A DNA stretch of 64,000 nt from NCBI RefSeq assembly GCF_007860015.1, contig NZ_SJPS01000010.1, positions 55,168-119,167 of the forward strand, given 5' to 3'. This DNA is from Bythopirellula polymerisocia (lineage in GTDB: Bacteria > Planctomycetota > Planctomycetia > Pirellulales > Lacipirellulaceae). Of the stretch, positions 9,464-18,566 are shown one piece after another (positions within the stretch are counted from its first letter, which is position 1; the number at the start of each line of letters is the position of its first letter). The notes beneath the pieces were generated by a model. It saw nothing but the letters and a program-made list of their open reading frames with translations. It was not told where the DNA came from and searched no databases. Both the position numbers and the translations under genes were made by a program.

Positions 9464-10330
9464 TCAGGCCTGCTCGATTTCCTGGCGAACGAACTTGAGA
9501 GCACGACCGGCTTCTTCATCTAAATCGAGTCCGTCACGGAGATCTCGATAAACCGAGATATCACGCCCCACCTCACCGCCAGGCATCAGAAATGGTTCCA
9601 TCGAGATCGCGCCTTGGTATCCAATTTGTTTTATAGCGGCGAATATTTCGTTCCAGGGCATTCTCCCGCGTCCGGGAGCACGTCGATTGGTTTCGCCGAT
9701 ATGAAAATGTCCCAGTCGATCACCGGCAGTAACGATTGCCGCATGAATATCATCTTCTTCAATGTTTAGATGAAAACTATCAAGTAATACCTTGCAGTGG
9801 TCGCTCCCTACACGCTCGACATACTCTACGGCTTCGGCGGAAGTGTTCATGATGTATTGTTCGAATCGATTAACTACTTCGACATTGAAGAAGACTTCGC
9901 AATCTTCTACTACTTTGATCACTTCGCGCATGCTTTCGACACTGCGGTCAACGAACGCACGCTTGTCCTTATTTCCTGGCAGTTTTCCAGGCCAGGAACT
10001 ATAGATAATACCGCCGAGTTGCTTTGAACCCATGTATTTCACGGCTTCCGCGCTTTTCTTCAGAAATGCGATACCTGCCCGTCGAACCGAAGAATCTTCA
10101 CTGGCAATGTCGTACTCGTGAGGCAGTCCGATGCAGTAGGTCAACTCTATGCCCTGCTTATGTGCCTCGGTTTTGAGACGATCACGTTCGGAGTTAGACA
10201 TTTTGGTTACAGTGCCAGAGTTAACTTCGAGAATGTCAAACCCGAGCTGTTTCACTTTCGAGACAAACGGAACGAAATCGGCATCCCAATCATGCGTCCA
10301 GTAGGCGTAATAGATGCCAATCTTATTCAT
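9464..10330 (-). CDS. Sugar phosphate isomerase/epimerase (D-tagatose 3-epimerase-like)
   Basis: The 288-residue TIM-barrel protein starts MNKIGIYYAYWTHDWD and contains VEVVNRFEQY, LLDSFHLNIEEDD, GHFHIGETNRRAPGRG and SMEPFL. This arrangement of metal ligands (E, D, H, E) is seen in ketose 3-epimerases of the tagatose/psicose group. I chose the ATG at 10330 over the upstream TTG at 10336 because AGGAGAA lies just ahead of it and it overlaps the upstream stop as ATGA, which implies translational coupling. It acts in the cytoplasm on a keto-sugar. It belongs to the operon between the UlaG-like hydrolase and the isomerase. Confidence 0.88.
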   Translation of the reverse strand: MNKIGIYYAYWTHDWDADFVPFVSKVKQLGFDILEVNSGTVTKMSNSERDRLKTEAHKQGIELTYCIGLPHEYDIASEDSSVRRAGIAFLKKSAEAVKYMGSKQLGGIIYSSWPGKLPGNKDKRAFVDRSVESMREVIKVVEDCEVFFNVEVVNRFEQYIMNTSAEAVEYVERVGSDHCKVLLDSFHLNIEEDDIHAAIVTAGDRLGHFHIGETNRRAPGRGRMPWNEIFAAIKQIGYQGAISMEPFLMPGGEVGRDISVYRDLRDGLDLDEEAGRALKFVRQEIEQA

Positions 10331-11226
10331 ACCCAATTCTCCTCAATGACTTGTGACTGAAGAATGCAAGCACCCCGTGGTGATAAAACGATGATTTGAT
10401 TTACTTCTGGCCTGAGACAAGTTAATTGCTCGCGACACGCCAGTTTCAAATCATTGAGTTCGATGTCATCTGCTGTGTTGAAATCAAACATACCGAAATG
10501 ATGGGGAACCAAGTGAGGGATCTCTGCTGCAAGACAAAGATTACGTGCTTCAGTACAGGTCATGTTTCCCGGAATCCCGTGGCTCGTTCGATAGTCGTCT
10601 CGACCGTTTACTGGCAATAAAGCAATCTCGATTTGGTGGGGAGCAAGTTCCTCCACCAGTCCTTCGAAAGGGATGGTATCTCCCGAATGATACACAACTC
10701 GATCGCCCAACTTTAGTACGTATCCCAGAAAAAAAGACTCCCCGTTTTCATTCAATCTCAAATCTTCGTGTGCTGCTCGGGTTGCTGTGACTGAGATGCC
10801 TGGAGCCAAATTGAAGTTCTCGCCGGCGTCGATTCCAATTAACTTCTTCTCGGGAAGCCCCAATCCTTTGGCCTTGAGCATCTCTGACCTCGGAACTAGA
10901 AAACGGCAGCTAGAATTGTGGGAAGCAATCTTAGCCAGAGCGTCAGGATCCATATGATCGGAGTGCCCGTGAGTACAGAGAACGAGATCAATTCCTCCCA
11001 ATTCCTCAGCTTCGATGGGTGGTTCCATGAGTCGAACGTGTGAAAAAGGTTGCCCCCGATACTTCTTGGCCAAGTGATCGGAAAGGTACGGGTCGATCAG
11101 CATTCGCAGATTGTCATAACGCAAGGCGAAACCAGCCTGCCCCAGCCAAGCCAAACCAACGGTCCCTGGCTCGAGCTCGGTATTGAACAACCGCTTCACA
11201 CCCACGTTTAGTTCGGTTTGCTTCAA
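10327..11226 (-). CDS. MBL-fold metal-dependent hydrolase (UlaG-like lactonase)
   Basis: The 299-residue protein has the metallo-beta-lactamase motif HxHxDH (CTHGHSDHMDP, near residue 90) and further metal ligands in YHSGDTIPF and LVPHHFGMFD. UlaG, the L-ascorbate-6-phosphate lactonase, is the best-known member of this subfamily and opens sugar lactones. The gene overlaps both neighbours by 4 bp (ATGA junctions at 11223-11226 and 10327-10330), so it is translated with them. A lactonase beside a zinc alcohol dehydrogenase, a 2-hydroxyacid dehydrogenase and a KDPG-type aldolase is what an oxidative sugar pathway would need (inference). The exact lactone is unknown. Confidence 0.85.
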   Translation of the reverse strand: MKQTELNVGVKRLFNTELEPGTVGLAWLGQAGFALRYDNLRMLIDPYLSDHLAKKYRGQPFSHVRLMEPPIEAEELGGIDLVLCTHGHSDHMDPDALAKIASHNSSCRFLVPRSEMLKAKGLGLPEKKLIGIDAGENFNLAPGISVTATRAAHEDLRLNENGESFFLGYVLKLGDRVVYHSGDTIPFEGLVEELAPHQIEIALLPVNGRDDYRTSHGIPGNMTCTEARNLCLAAEIPHLVPHHFGMFDFNTADDIELNDLKLACREQLTCLRPEVNQIIVLSPRGACILQSQVIEENWV

Positions 11227-11906
11227 CGCTTTGATCCCGTTGAAGTCTGACGTGAAATAGTTCGTATCTCGGCAATCTGATTTACGGCTTCAAGTGAGCG
11301 TTCTTTTATCGCATCCCAACGACCTTCTGCTAGGTCTTGTGGCTTGGCAAGCCAGGATCCTCCAACTGCTGCCACAATATCGAGACTGAGGTAGGACTGA
11401 AGCAAGTCGGGACCGATTCCTCCAGTGGGCACGAACTTCACCCCGAGATGTTGAAATGGTCCTGCAAGTGCCCTGAGCATTGCGATACCGCCCATCAATT
11501 CCGCTGGAAAGAACTTCAAAATCCTGCATCCGAGTGAAGAGGCCTGCTCGATCTCGCTAGGGGTAGCCACTCCGGGAATAAAAGGCAGTTCAAGTTCCTG
11601 TGCTCTTTGGACGACTTTCGGGTTGAAGCCAGGGGCGAGTGCGAACTGAGCACCACACTCCTTGGCAGTTTCCAGATTCTCAATAGTCAACACGGTACCT
11701 GCCCCAAGCAAGACTTGGTTGCGTTGACGGCTAATTATTTGAAGGACTTCGCCTGCCGCTTGGGTTCTGAATGTGACTTCCATGACTGGCAGATCACCTG
11801 CAATGAGAGCATCGGCCAGTGGAATTGCATGCTCAATCTGGTCAATCGCCAAGACTGGCATAAGTGCATGACGCTGAATCGCTCGAAATATGTCATTAGA
11901 TTGCAC
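11223..11906 (-). CDS. KDPG/KHG-type 2-keto-3-deoxy acid aldolase
   Basis: The 227-residue protein is a class I aldolase of the Eda family. The Schiff-base lysine is in CRILKFFPAELMGG, the catalytic glutamate in MEVTFRT, and the phosphate or carboxylate-binding loop in FVPTGGI. Family members split 2-keto-3-deoxy-6-phosphogluconate, its galactonate counterpart, or 4-hydroxy-2-oxoglutarate into pyruvate and an aldehyde. The start is a GTG at 11906 preceded by AGGAG. It overlaps the lactonase-like gene by 4 bp. It would be the carbon-cleaving step of this operon. Confidence 0.92.
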   Translation of the reverse strand: MQSNDIFRAIQRHALMPVLAIDQIEHAIPLADALIAGDLPVMEVTFRTQAAGEVLQIISRQRNQVLLGAGTVLTIENLETAKECGAQFALAPGFNPKVVQRAQELELPFIPGVATPSEIEQASSLGCRILKFFPAELMGGIAMLRALAGPFQHLGVKFVPTGGIGPDLLQSYLSLDIVAAVGGSWLAKPQDLAEGRWDAIKERSLEAVNQIAEIRTISRQTSTGSKR

Positions 11907-11918
11907 GGGGTGTAGCTC

Positions 11919-12854
11919 CTATTGGACGACGGGACAGAGTGTTTCGAGGAGATTATCCACGGCCATCTGCACAGCCCGGTCAATACTTTCATGGGTGAAG
12001 CCACCGATATGCGGCGTGGCAATCACGCGCGGATGCTTGGCGAGACGATCGCCGATCGGAGGTTCTATTTCAAAAACATCGACAGCAGCAGCTCTGACCT
12101 CGGCATTATCCAGTTTGGAAATTAAGGCGTCGATGTCAATCAGATTTGGTCGTGCCGTGTTAATCAAAAAGACACCATGTTTCAACTTCGAGAGAGCGGC
12201 ACAGTCCAATAGTGCCTCGTCTTCCACCGAAGCTGGGCAGTGCAGTGTGATTGCGTCAGCATTCTCAAAGAGGTGGTCGAGGGAAACAAAACTAAAACGA
12301 TCTGAGGGTGCATAAGTGGAATCGGGCACTACATCGTAAGCCAATACTCGCATATCAAGTGCAAGTGCGAACTCACAGACTAGACGGCCGATTCGACCAC
12401 AGCCGACAATGCCCAAGGTCTTCCCTTCCAATTCGATTCCCTGGCGCCGTTCCCACTGGTCAGACTTGATCGCTCGATCACCTGAAGGAATAGCTCGGGC
12501 GAGAGAGAGAAGCAAACCTATGGCAAGCTCAGCCACCCCCCGAGCATTGGATCCCTCGGCACGGCAAACCCGAATACCGCGAGATTCGGCGGCAGCCAAG
12601 TCGATCCCATCGATGCCTACCCCATTGCGGCTAATTACCTGGAGTTCCGTGGCCGCTGCTAACGCGCGGGCGCTAATCTTTTCAACTCCTGCAAGCATTC
12701 CGACACATCCAGGCAAACGCTCGATCAGCTCGTTTTCAGAAGGTTGTTGTCCTGGCGTGGCTAGGATAATTTCATACCCGGCATTTGTCAGAGCCGACAG
12801 CGCAGAATGCCCTTGGGACGTAATTGATCGAGGCGTTACTAGAATCTTAGCCAC
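11919..12854 (-). CDS. D-isomer specific 2-hydroxyacid dehydrogenase (phosphoglycerate dehydrogenase-like)
   Basis: The 311-residue protein carries the NAD-binding loop GIVGCGRIGRLV and the three catalytic positions of the family: Arg in NTARPNLIDIDAL, a Glu region near DVFEIEPP, and His in ATPHIGGFT. SRNGVGIDGIDL is the usual substrate-loop signature. It reduces 2-keto acids or oxidises D-2-hydroxy acids with NAD(H). The GTG start at 12854 abuts the stop codon of the upstream cupin gene with no gap, so the two are translationally coupled. Despite the PGDH-like look, operon context argues for a sugar-acid substrate rather than serine synthesis. Confidence 0.9.
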   Translation of the reverse strand: MAKILVTPRSITSQGHSALSALTNAGYEIILATPGQQPSENELIERLPGCVGMLAGVEKISARALAAATELQVISRNGVGIDGIDLAAAESRGIRVCRAEGSNARGVAELAIGLLLSLARAIPSGDRAIKSDQWERRQGIELEGKTLGIVGCGRIGRLVCEFALALDMRVLAYDVVPDSTYAPSDRFSFVSLDHLFENADAITLHCPASVEDEALLDCAALSKLKHGVFLINTARPNLIDIDALISKLDNAEVRAAAVDVFEIEPPIGDRLAKHPRVIATPHIGGFTHESIDRAVQMAVDNLLETLCPVVQ

Positions 12855-13424
12855 TTACTGGATTACCTCCCTTCCGTCCCGTAGAAGCACTCTTCGCGGA
12901 AAGCCTTCGGTGGCAATGTCACCGTAGTTGTGCCCGGCATCAGCAGGCCAAACACAAAACATGGTAAGTGGCTCGCGCCCTGTGTTCACGGATCGATGGG
13001 CCCAATAAGGCGGCACATAGACTAGCTGACCTCGTCTCATTCGCTCATAACGAAACTCCCCAACCGACGTCTTCATAAGCATCAGGCCTTCACCCTGAAG
13101 GCAAAGATATACCTCTCCCGTGTGGGCGATCGTGTGGTAGTGCCCCTTGGTCATAAAGAACTCCTCGCCAACTACCCCAGGTTGAATCTTGCTGATGCAA
13201 AAGAGCAGATGGCCGTATTGCTCAGGGACATGCTTCTCGTAGGTTTCGTAGTGCAATGGATCGTCGCCCTCATCAATAAGCTGCTCAAGGGCTTCATCAT
13301 CGGCATAGTATCCACTCATGGTGGATGCGCGGCGGATATTATGATTGTCGGGATCGACCATGACAGACTCGGCAAAGTCGATGCTGACGGAAAAGGGCTC
13401 AATTAATGTAGTTTCAGTACTCAT
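12855..13424 (-). CDS. Cupin-type glucose-6-phosphate isomerase
   Basis: From the ATG at 13424 the product is 189 residues. It carries the cupin phosphoglucose isomerase motif around GEEFFMTKGHYHTIAHTGE, where the two histidines and the glutamate bind metal, with YVPPYWAHRSVNTG as the second cupin motif. This family was first described in archaea and interconverts glucose-6-phosphate and fructose-6-phosphate; relatives isomerise other aldose phosphates. A longer frame reaches 13574 but would run into the upstream gene, and the MSTETT start leaves a sensible 16-bp gap, so I prefer 13424. Confidence 0.88.
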   Translation of the reverse strand: MSTETTLIEPFSVSIDFAESVMVDPDNHNIRRASTMSGYYADDEALEQLIDEGDDPLHYETYEKHVPEQYGHLLFCISKIQPGVVGEEFFMTKGHYHTIAHTGEVYLCLQGEGLMLMKTSVGEFRYERMRRGQLVYVPPYWAHRSVNTGREPLTMFCVWPADAGHNYGDIATEGFPRRVLLRDGREVIQ

Positions 13425-13440
13425 AGTGCATCTCGAATGG

Positions 13441-14424
13441 TTAGTTGCGTGTGGAGGCGGCAATTCTTGAAAGCTCTTCAAAGAGCGGTCCGATAGGAGG
13501 AATATCGATGTGAAAGACTTCGGCGAGGACCTGAGTCCATCCATGAAGGAAATAGATCCAACCATCCTCAACATGCAAGTTTCTCAGTTGCTTCTGGGCA
13601 CGCGCCTGATCAAGGAAGACCAAATCCCCACGATAGTTAAAGTCCCAAGCAAATCCTCGCAAGGGAAATTCCACATTGTCGGTAAGCGGCGATCCGAGAG
13701 CATCTTTTCCCAATCCAGTCGCATTCACTACGACCGAATGGGGCTTCAGATCTGCCACCAAGCGATCGTTATCCTCATTGGTTGGGCAATGGTGGTATTG
13801 GCAAGGGATGTCTGAGTCCAATTCCTGATGAACGTGGAAAATTTCCTTCAGACGCGGTTCACTTCGATCTGTCACCACAATTCGTGCCGGCCTGTTGTCA
13901 CCTCTTTTTGGACTCATCAAATAAGTCGTCAGCGCGATAGAGGATCCACCAGCTCCAAGCACTAGAATTTCTGCCTCCTTGTTTTGCCAATGTCCGGCTG
14001 GCAGAAAGGCCTCAAGAGATAGACCCGAAGTGATCGGATCCTTGGCATGGGCCACCAGCTTTCCACCTTGTTTAGAGATGCAGCTTGCTTCACCGGTCAA
14101 CTTGGCGAAATGATCGAGTTCGTCAAACAGATCCTGACATGCCTTGAGCAAGTCGATCTTGTGCGTGGTGACGAGAGCACCCAAAGAGTGTTCATCATTC
14201 TTGATATGTTCGACCGCACGCCGGTATTGCGGGGGATCGGCATGAAGGGGAAAGTCGATGCCGCGAATCACGGCACCCGATAGTCCCAACGCCTTAGCCC
14301 ATTTGGGAAACACCTTCATTATCGAAGACTTGCCCGTTGTCACTCCAATAAAGTAGAGAGTGGGACAAGTAGCTACTGGATACTTCCCTTTCGGATCAGA
14401 AACGACCGTCGCTTCAGTTTGCAT
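13441..14424 (-). CDS. Shikimate dehydrogenase family protein
   Basis: The 327-residue protein has the shikimate/quinate dehydrogenase layout. An N-terminal substrate domain has the catalytic lysine in ALVTTHKIDLL. The C-terminal Rossmann domain has GAGGSSIALTTYL, and NATGLGKD resembles the family's conserved NxTxxG motif. It is longer than typical AroE (about 270 residues), and its N-terminus (YFIGVTTGKSSIMKVFPKWA) departs from the usual opening of biosynthetic AroE. A sugar-catabolic operon is an unusual place for it, so it more likely oxidises a cyclitol or carbocyclic polyol than shikimate (inference). It overlaps the start of its own operon neighbour (FGGY kinase end) by 11 bp. Confidence 0.8.
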   Translation of the reverse strand: MQTEATVVSDPKGKYPVATCPTLYFIGVTTGKSSIMKVFPKWAKALGLSGAVIRGIDFPLHADPPQYRRAVEHIKNDEHSLGALVTTHKIDLLKACQDLFDELDHFAKLTGEASCISKQGGKLVAHAKDPITSGLSLEAFLPAGHWQNKEAEILVLGAGGSSIALTTYLMSPKRGDNRPARIVVTDRSEPRLKEIFHVHQELDSDIPCQYHHCPTNEDNDRLVADLKPHSVVVNATGLGKDALGSPLTDNVEFPLRGFAWDFNYRGDLVFLDQARAQKQLRNLHVEDGWIYFLHGWTQVLAEVFHIDIPPIGPLFEELSRIAASTRN

Positions 14425-15940
14425 GGATAGTACTCCATCCGTCGAGTGCTTGAATTAATTGTTCATATCGTTTTCGGCGTTGCTGAAAATAGTGCGAGCG
14501 ATCATGGTTGGGCTGGTAGGTCTTGCCGATGGTAACCCATTGCTCCCCCGCCGAAGGCAAGTCTTCAACAAGTCCCACGCCCCAGGCAGCCAACATGGCG
14601 GCTCCTTGGGGAGCACCCTGGGCACCAGCAATTTGAACCACTGGCGCTCCGAGTAGATCGGCCTTCATACGATTCCATAGTTCACTTTTCTCTCCCCCGC
14701 CCGTGATGCGAATTTCACGAAAGTCAAAGTCGGGATACAGAGATTGAATAATTTGCTGATAGATGCCATATTCCAGTACCACAGCCTCAAGCATCGCGAG
14801 AAACATTTCTTTGCGACTGTGTTTCCACGTCAACCCCACCCAAGCCCCACGCAGATGGGGTTGGCTAGGACAAACTCTACCGCCTAGATGCGGAACGAAT
14901 ATTGGCAGGTCTTCACTAGGCTCTATTTGAGAAGCTTCCTTGTCGAGCTTATCGAGACTCATTGAATCAGAGCTGTTATTCTGCGAAAGAATCTCATCGG
15001 CGAACCATTCGAGATTCATTCCTCCACCATTGAGATAGGCAATCGGATGCCAGAGACCAGGTGTCGCTGCGCGACTGCAGGCTAGAGTCCGATTCTTTTT
15101 ATCTGGGCGGAAGCGATCCGTTGATGTTGCGAAGACCGATGCCGTACCAGCCACATCCACGCAAATACCCGGTTGTGTGGCACCGCAGGCCAAAAAGCTC
15201 GCCGTTGAATCTCCGCAGCCAGCCACAATAGGTACGCCACTCTTCAATCCACAACGCCTGGCAGCCGAGCTTGTCAACTCACCAACGATCGCGTGTGAAT
15301 CAACAATTCTTGATAGTTTCTCCTGTCCTACAGAAAATCGCTCACAAAGTTCGTTGTCCCATTTGGCGCGCCGGTTATCTGCAAAGCCCGAGAAGTGCAG
15401 GTAGCTCTTGTCGAGAAAAGCTTCGGAGGCATCCAAACCACAGAGCCGCATCGCTGCATAACCACCTGGTTGAACGAAGGCTCGAATCGAGCGATAAACC
15501 TTCTTCTGATTCTCTTTCCACCATAATATCTTTGGGCCGTGGTTGTAACTTGGAGCGCATCCCGTTTTGCGCAGAACTTCGTCGCCTGCAACCAGTTGCA
15601 TCGACGCGATCTGCGGAGCACATCGGGTGTCGAGCCAGGAATCGTAAGGTGTCACACAGCGGCCATCCGCCCCGACTCCCAAAATGCCTGCCATTTGGCC
15701 ATCGATCGCGATGCCAGCCGCCTCCTCTTTGGCGACACATGCTTCTGCTATGCACTGCTTGATCGTGTGACATACCGAAGATACTTGCTGCTCAGGATCT
15801 TCTTCAACAACTCCAGGTGAAGGCCGACGCAATTGCGAACGCTCAAAAGCTTTGGCCAAACAGCGACCTTCCGGAGTGTACAGAGCAGCCTTTGTGCCCT
15901 GGGTTCCGATATCAACGCCGATGACAAATGGGCTTGCCAT
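14414..15940 (-). CDS. FGGY-family carbohydrate kinase
   Basis: From the ATG at 15940 the product is 508 residues. The N-terminal ATPase motif GVDIGTQGTKAALY and the second-domain phosphate motif VAGCGDSTASFLACGA identify an FGGY kinase of the xylulokinase-like branch, and ITGGGEKSELWNRMKADLLG is the family's C-terminal signature. These enzymes phosphorylate keto-sugars or polyols with ATP in the cytoplasm. A frame extension to 15976 overlaps the upstream gene; the 15940 start has GGAAGAGG just ahead. It lies between the shikimate-dehydrogenase-like gene and the zinc alcohol dehydrogenase. Confidence 0.92.
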   Translation of the reverse strand: MASPFVIGVDIGTQGTKAALYTPEGRCLAKAFERSQLRRPSPGVVEEDPEQQVSSVCHTIKQCIAEACVAKEEAAGIAIDGQMAGILGVGADGRCVTPYDSWLDTRCAPQIASMQLVAGDEVLRKTGCAPSYNHGPKILWWKENQKKVYRSIRAFVQPGGYAAMRLCGLDASEAFLDKSYLHFSGFADNRRAKWDNELCERFSVGQEKLSRIVDSHAIVGELTSSAARRCGLKSGVPIVAGCGDSTASFLACGATQPGICVDVAGTASVFATSTDRFRPDKKNRTLACSRAATPGLWHPIAYLNGGGMNLEWFADEILSQNNSSDSMSLDKLDKEASQIEPSEDLPIFVPHLGGRVCPSQPHLRGAWVGLTWKHSRKEMFLAMLEAVVLEYGIYQQIIQSLYPDFDFREIRITGGGEKSELWNRMKADLLGAPVVQIAGAQGAPQGAAMLAAWGVGLVEDLPSAGEQWVTIGKTYQPNHDRSHYFQQRRKRYEQLIQALDGWSTIHAN

Positions 15941-15951
15941 GAATCCTCTTC

Positions 15952-17076
15952 CTATGCGCGTCCAGCCGCTTGGCAAGCTGTAGTGTTCTGGCTAGCTTGA
16001 GACTGTCGAGCGGAACTCTTTTCAAAAAGCCTCTCTTCCAGGATTGCAACTTTCATCGCCGAACCATTAGTAGCGGATTCATAGGCTAGCTCCAACTCGC
16101 TGAGGGGAAACACGTCAGAAACAATCTCAGAAACAGGGATTTTTCCCGAACTTATCAACTCTATCGCCGCACGATAATCCACTGGTGAACCGCCTGTAAC
16201 TCCGGTGACATAGAGATTCTTGTAATGAATGGCATTCGTATCGAGTCGAACCCCCTCTGCTCCCCGGGGCAGTCCAGCAAACAAGCACAATCGTCCAAAG
16301 GGAGCCAATAGACTGAGACCTTCTTGTTGCAATGCAGCCACGGGAGCCGCCGTCATCACTACATCCAATCCACGCCCCTGAGTGAATTCGCTGACCCAAT
16401 CGGGAACAGAAACCAAGTTGGGGTTTAATACTGTCGAAGCACCCACCTTTGTCGCCAGTTCGAGACGCGTTGCATTAGGGTCGACCATAATGACCTCAGA
16501 AGCGCCGAGGACGTTTGCCAACATGAGATGCAGCAATCCCATGGGCCCGGCTCCATAGATCAATATTTGATCACTTTCTTTGACCCGCGTAGCCTGGGCT
16601 GCATTGACCACACAAGAAAGGGGCTCGGCCAAAGTGGCATCAAGGGGAGTAACCGAATCAGCAATTTCTATAACATTGCCCTGCGCAATTGCTGCGGAGG
16701 GAATCCGAACGTGCGTAGCATGAGAGCCATCGCGATCAACTCCGAATGCAGAATATGTTTGGCACATATTCATTAAACGGCGACTACACATGTCGCAAGT
16801 TCCACAGCCGATGTTCGGTGCGACTCCTACGAACATCTCTTCTAAAAATCCGGAGACTCTTGCGCCTAACTTTTCAATGCGACCTACAAATTCGTGCCCC
16901 AACGTGATTGTTTGGCCGTCGTGTAGCTTCCGATGTCCGTGACGCATGATCTTAGTATCAGTGCCACAAATCGAAGTGGCCTCAACGCGAATGAGCATTT
17001 CGTCCGAGTCAATGTCCGGTAAGGGCACGTCTTCGAAACAGAGTGATTCGCCTTGGGTATATCGGGCCGCTTTCAT
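15952..17076 (-). CDS. Zinc-dependent medium-chain alcohol/polyol dehydrogenase
   Basis: The 374-residue protein shows the catalytic zinc site (SICGTDTKIMRHGHRK, then TLGHEFVGRIE) and the structural zinc site with four cysteines (CGTCDMCSRRLMNMC). The NAD-binding loop is GAGPMGLLHLML. Length and layout match sorbitol/threonine-type dehydrogenases, which oxidise secondary alcohols of polyols or sugars. It begins with an ATGA overlap at the stop of the upstream Gfo/Idh/MocA gene. The last 30 residues (rich in S, Q and A) extend beyond the usual end of the family. Confidence 0.92.
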   Translation of the reverse strand: MKAARYTQGESLCFEDVPLPDIDSDEMLIRVEATSICGTDTKIMRHGHRKLHDGQTITLGHEFVGRIEKLGARVSGFLEEMFVGVAPNIGCGTCDMCSRRLMNMCQTYSAFGVDRDGSHATHVRIPSAAIAQGNVIEIADSVTPLDATLAEPLSCVVNAAQATRVKESDQILIYGAGPMGLLHLMLANVLGASEVIMVDPNATRLELATKVGASTVLNPNLVSVPDWVSEFTQGRGLDVVMTAAPVAALQQEGLSLLAPFGRLCLFAGLPRGAEGVRLDTNAIHYKNLYVTGVTGGSPVDYRAAIELISSGKIPVSEIVSDVFPLSELELAYESATNGSAMKVAILEERLFEKSSARQSQASQNTTACQAAGRA

Positions 17077-18104
17077 ACTGTTTCACGTTCTCCAATTTCG
17101 ATCGATTGCCTTTTTAGGATAGATTGATTGGCAGCGACGACAACCTCAACTGCTTTTAAGCCATCAACGCCAGAAACTCGTGGCTGCCTATCTTCGTTGA
17201 TACACTCGATGAAATGCTTCATCTCACTTTGATAGGCATCCTTGAAAAGATTGCGCCAACTCTTGACCGCTCTGCCGATCACCTTCCCATCGCAGAGCAC
17301 CTCGGTTAGCCCATGCTGCTCAATCGAGCCAATGACGAGCACACCATTTTCACAGAGAATTTCCATCCGGGCATCGTAGCCATAGTGGCAGGGGCAGGTG
17401 CCATTAACCGTACCAATGGCTCCATTGGTGAATCTCACGGTCGCGACGGCGTTGTCGTAGAAATCGGGCCATTCTTCTTTTGCATCGAGGCACTTGAAGT
17501 TCTCAGCTTCAGCATAGACACGCGTGAACTCGCTATCAGCCAGCCAGCGAATAGAGTCAAAGTCATGGCTGTTTACTTCCGCCAATATCCCGTTACTTTT
17601 TTCCAAATTGTATATCCAAGGTGGAGGCAATCCCGGACCACGTCCTGTAGAGCGAATTACCATTACCCGACCAAGCTTCCCCGAGTCGAGTAGTTCCTTT
17701 GCTTTCAAATAACTCTCATCGAATCGCCGCATGAAACCGATTTGCAATTTCACATCGTTGACCTTGACCGCCTCATTGATTGCCAGGCATTCGTCAATCG
17801 AAATAGCCATCGGCTTTTCAAGAAAAACATGCTTGCCCTGATTGGCAGCTTCACATGCGATTTCACGATGTAGAAATGTAGGAGTGACGATTACCACGGC
17901 ATCAACTTCAGCATGCCTTACAGCCTCGCGATAGTCTGCAAACCTCAAGTCAACATCTAGTTCATCTCCACACTGATTAAGAGTGCTTGGATTCGAATCA
18001 CAAACTGCCACCAAATCAGCACCCTTGAGCCGATCGCGGAGATTACGAGCGTGCAGCAATCCCGCCCGTCCTGTCCCTATCAAACAAAATCGAATGCTAT
18101 TCAT
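17073..18104 (-). CDS. Gfo/Idh/MocA family oxidoreductase (inositol 2-dehydrogenase-like)
   Basis: First gene of the 13-gene minus-strand operon. The 343-residue protein has the Rossmann loop GTGRAGLLHARNL and the catalytic-lysine motif FLEKPMAI. GFMRRFDESYLKAKELLDSGKLG matches the inositol dehydrogenase (IolG) branch pattern. Such enzymes oxidise myo-inositol or related sugars to ketones with NAD. The start is the ATG at 18104, with about 390 bp of noncoding DNA upstream that also serves the divergent dehydrogenase gene. The next gene is coupled through a 4-bp overlap. Confidence 0.9.
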   Translation of the reverse strand: MNSIRFCLIGTGRAGLLHARNLRDRLKGADLVAVCDSNPSTLNQCGDELDVDLRFADYREAVRHAEVDAVVIVTPTFLHREIACEAANQGKHVFLEKPMAISIDECLAINEAVKVNDVKLQIGFMRRFDESYLKAKELLDSGKLGRVMVIRSTGRGPGLPPPWIYNLEKSNGILAEVNSHDFDSIRWLADSEFTRVYAEAENFKCLDAKEEWPDFYDNAVATVRFTNGAIGTVNGTCPCHYGYDARMEILCENGVLVIGSIEQHGLTEVLCDGKVIGRAVKSWRNLFKDAYQSEMKHFIECINEDRQPRVSGVDGLKAVEVVVAANQSILKRQSIEIGERETV

Positions 18105-18566
18105 TTTCTAGCCGCTCACTCTCCAAAGCATTGATTGCATAAGAAACGCCGAGGCAGACGAAAACCGGCGAAAGCCAATCCGCCCAGACCTAAGCCAATA
18201 ACCATAATGACATAACATAATTACATCCGCTCTTTGTGTCAACAGCCTCAAATAGTTCAGGTCTTATCAATAGGCCCGTAAATGGTCAGTATTTGTGACA
18301 GACAGTGCCGTTATCCAGGTTATTGTCTTTTCATAAGCAGCTCCTTTCAATCTATCTGCCGTCTCAGGGAGCCAGAACGTGGTCAAAATAACTCTATGCA
18401 AGTCATTTTAGTTTATTGATATGACCTATTGACAGGTTATTGTGTTTTGTCTCCGATAGATTATTCTGAATGTGTCTAATTCCTGCCTTTTTCTTGTTTG
18501 CTCTGCCAAAATCGGCATAGAGGAAGCCTCGTCCCAAATCCTGCATCTCATGAAAGTGACAAATCC
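18105..18566. promoter_or_regulatory. Divergent intergenic control region with a near-perfect direct repeat
   Basis: This AT-rich gap separates the minus-strand sugar operon from the plus-strand secreted-enzyme cluster and must hold both promoters. A 16-base word, CAGGTTATTGTNTTTT, occurs at 18316-18331 and again at 18433-18448 with one difference, 117 bp apart in the same orientation. The second copy is preceded by TTGACA (18429-18434), but I see no convincing -10 box at normal spacing. The repeats are candidate binding sites for a regulator encoded elsewhere, since none is encoded in the operon. Confidence 0.4.

Noticed and set aside
18429..18467. TTGACA followed by TATTCT as a sigma-70 promoter
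   Set aside because: The spacing is 27 bp, far from the usual 16-18, and no better -10 box is in register.
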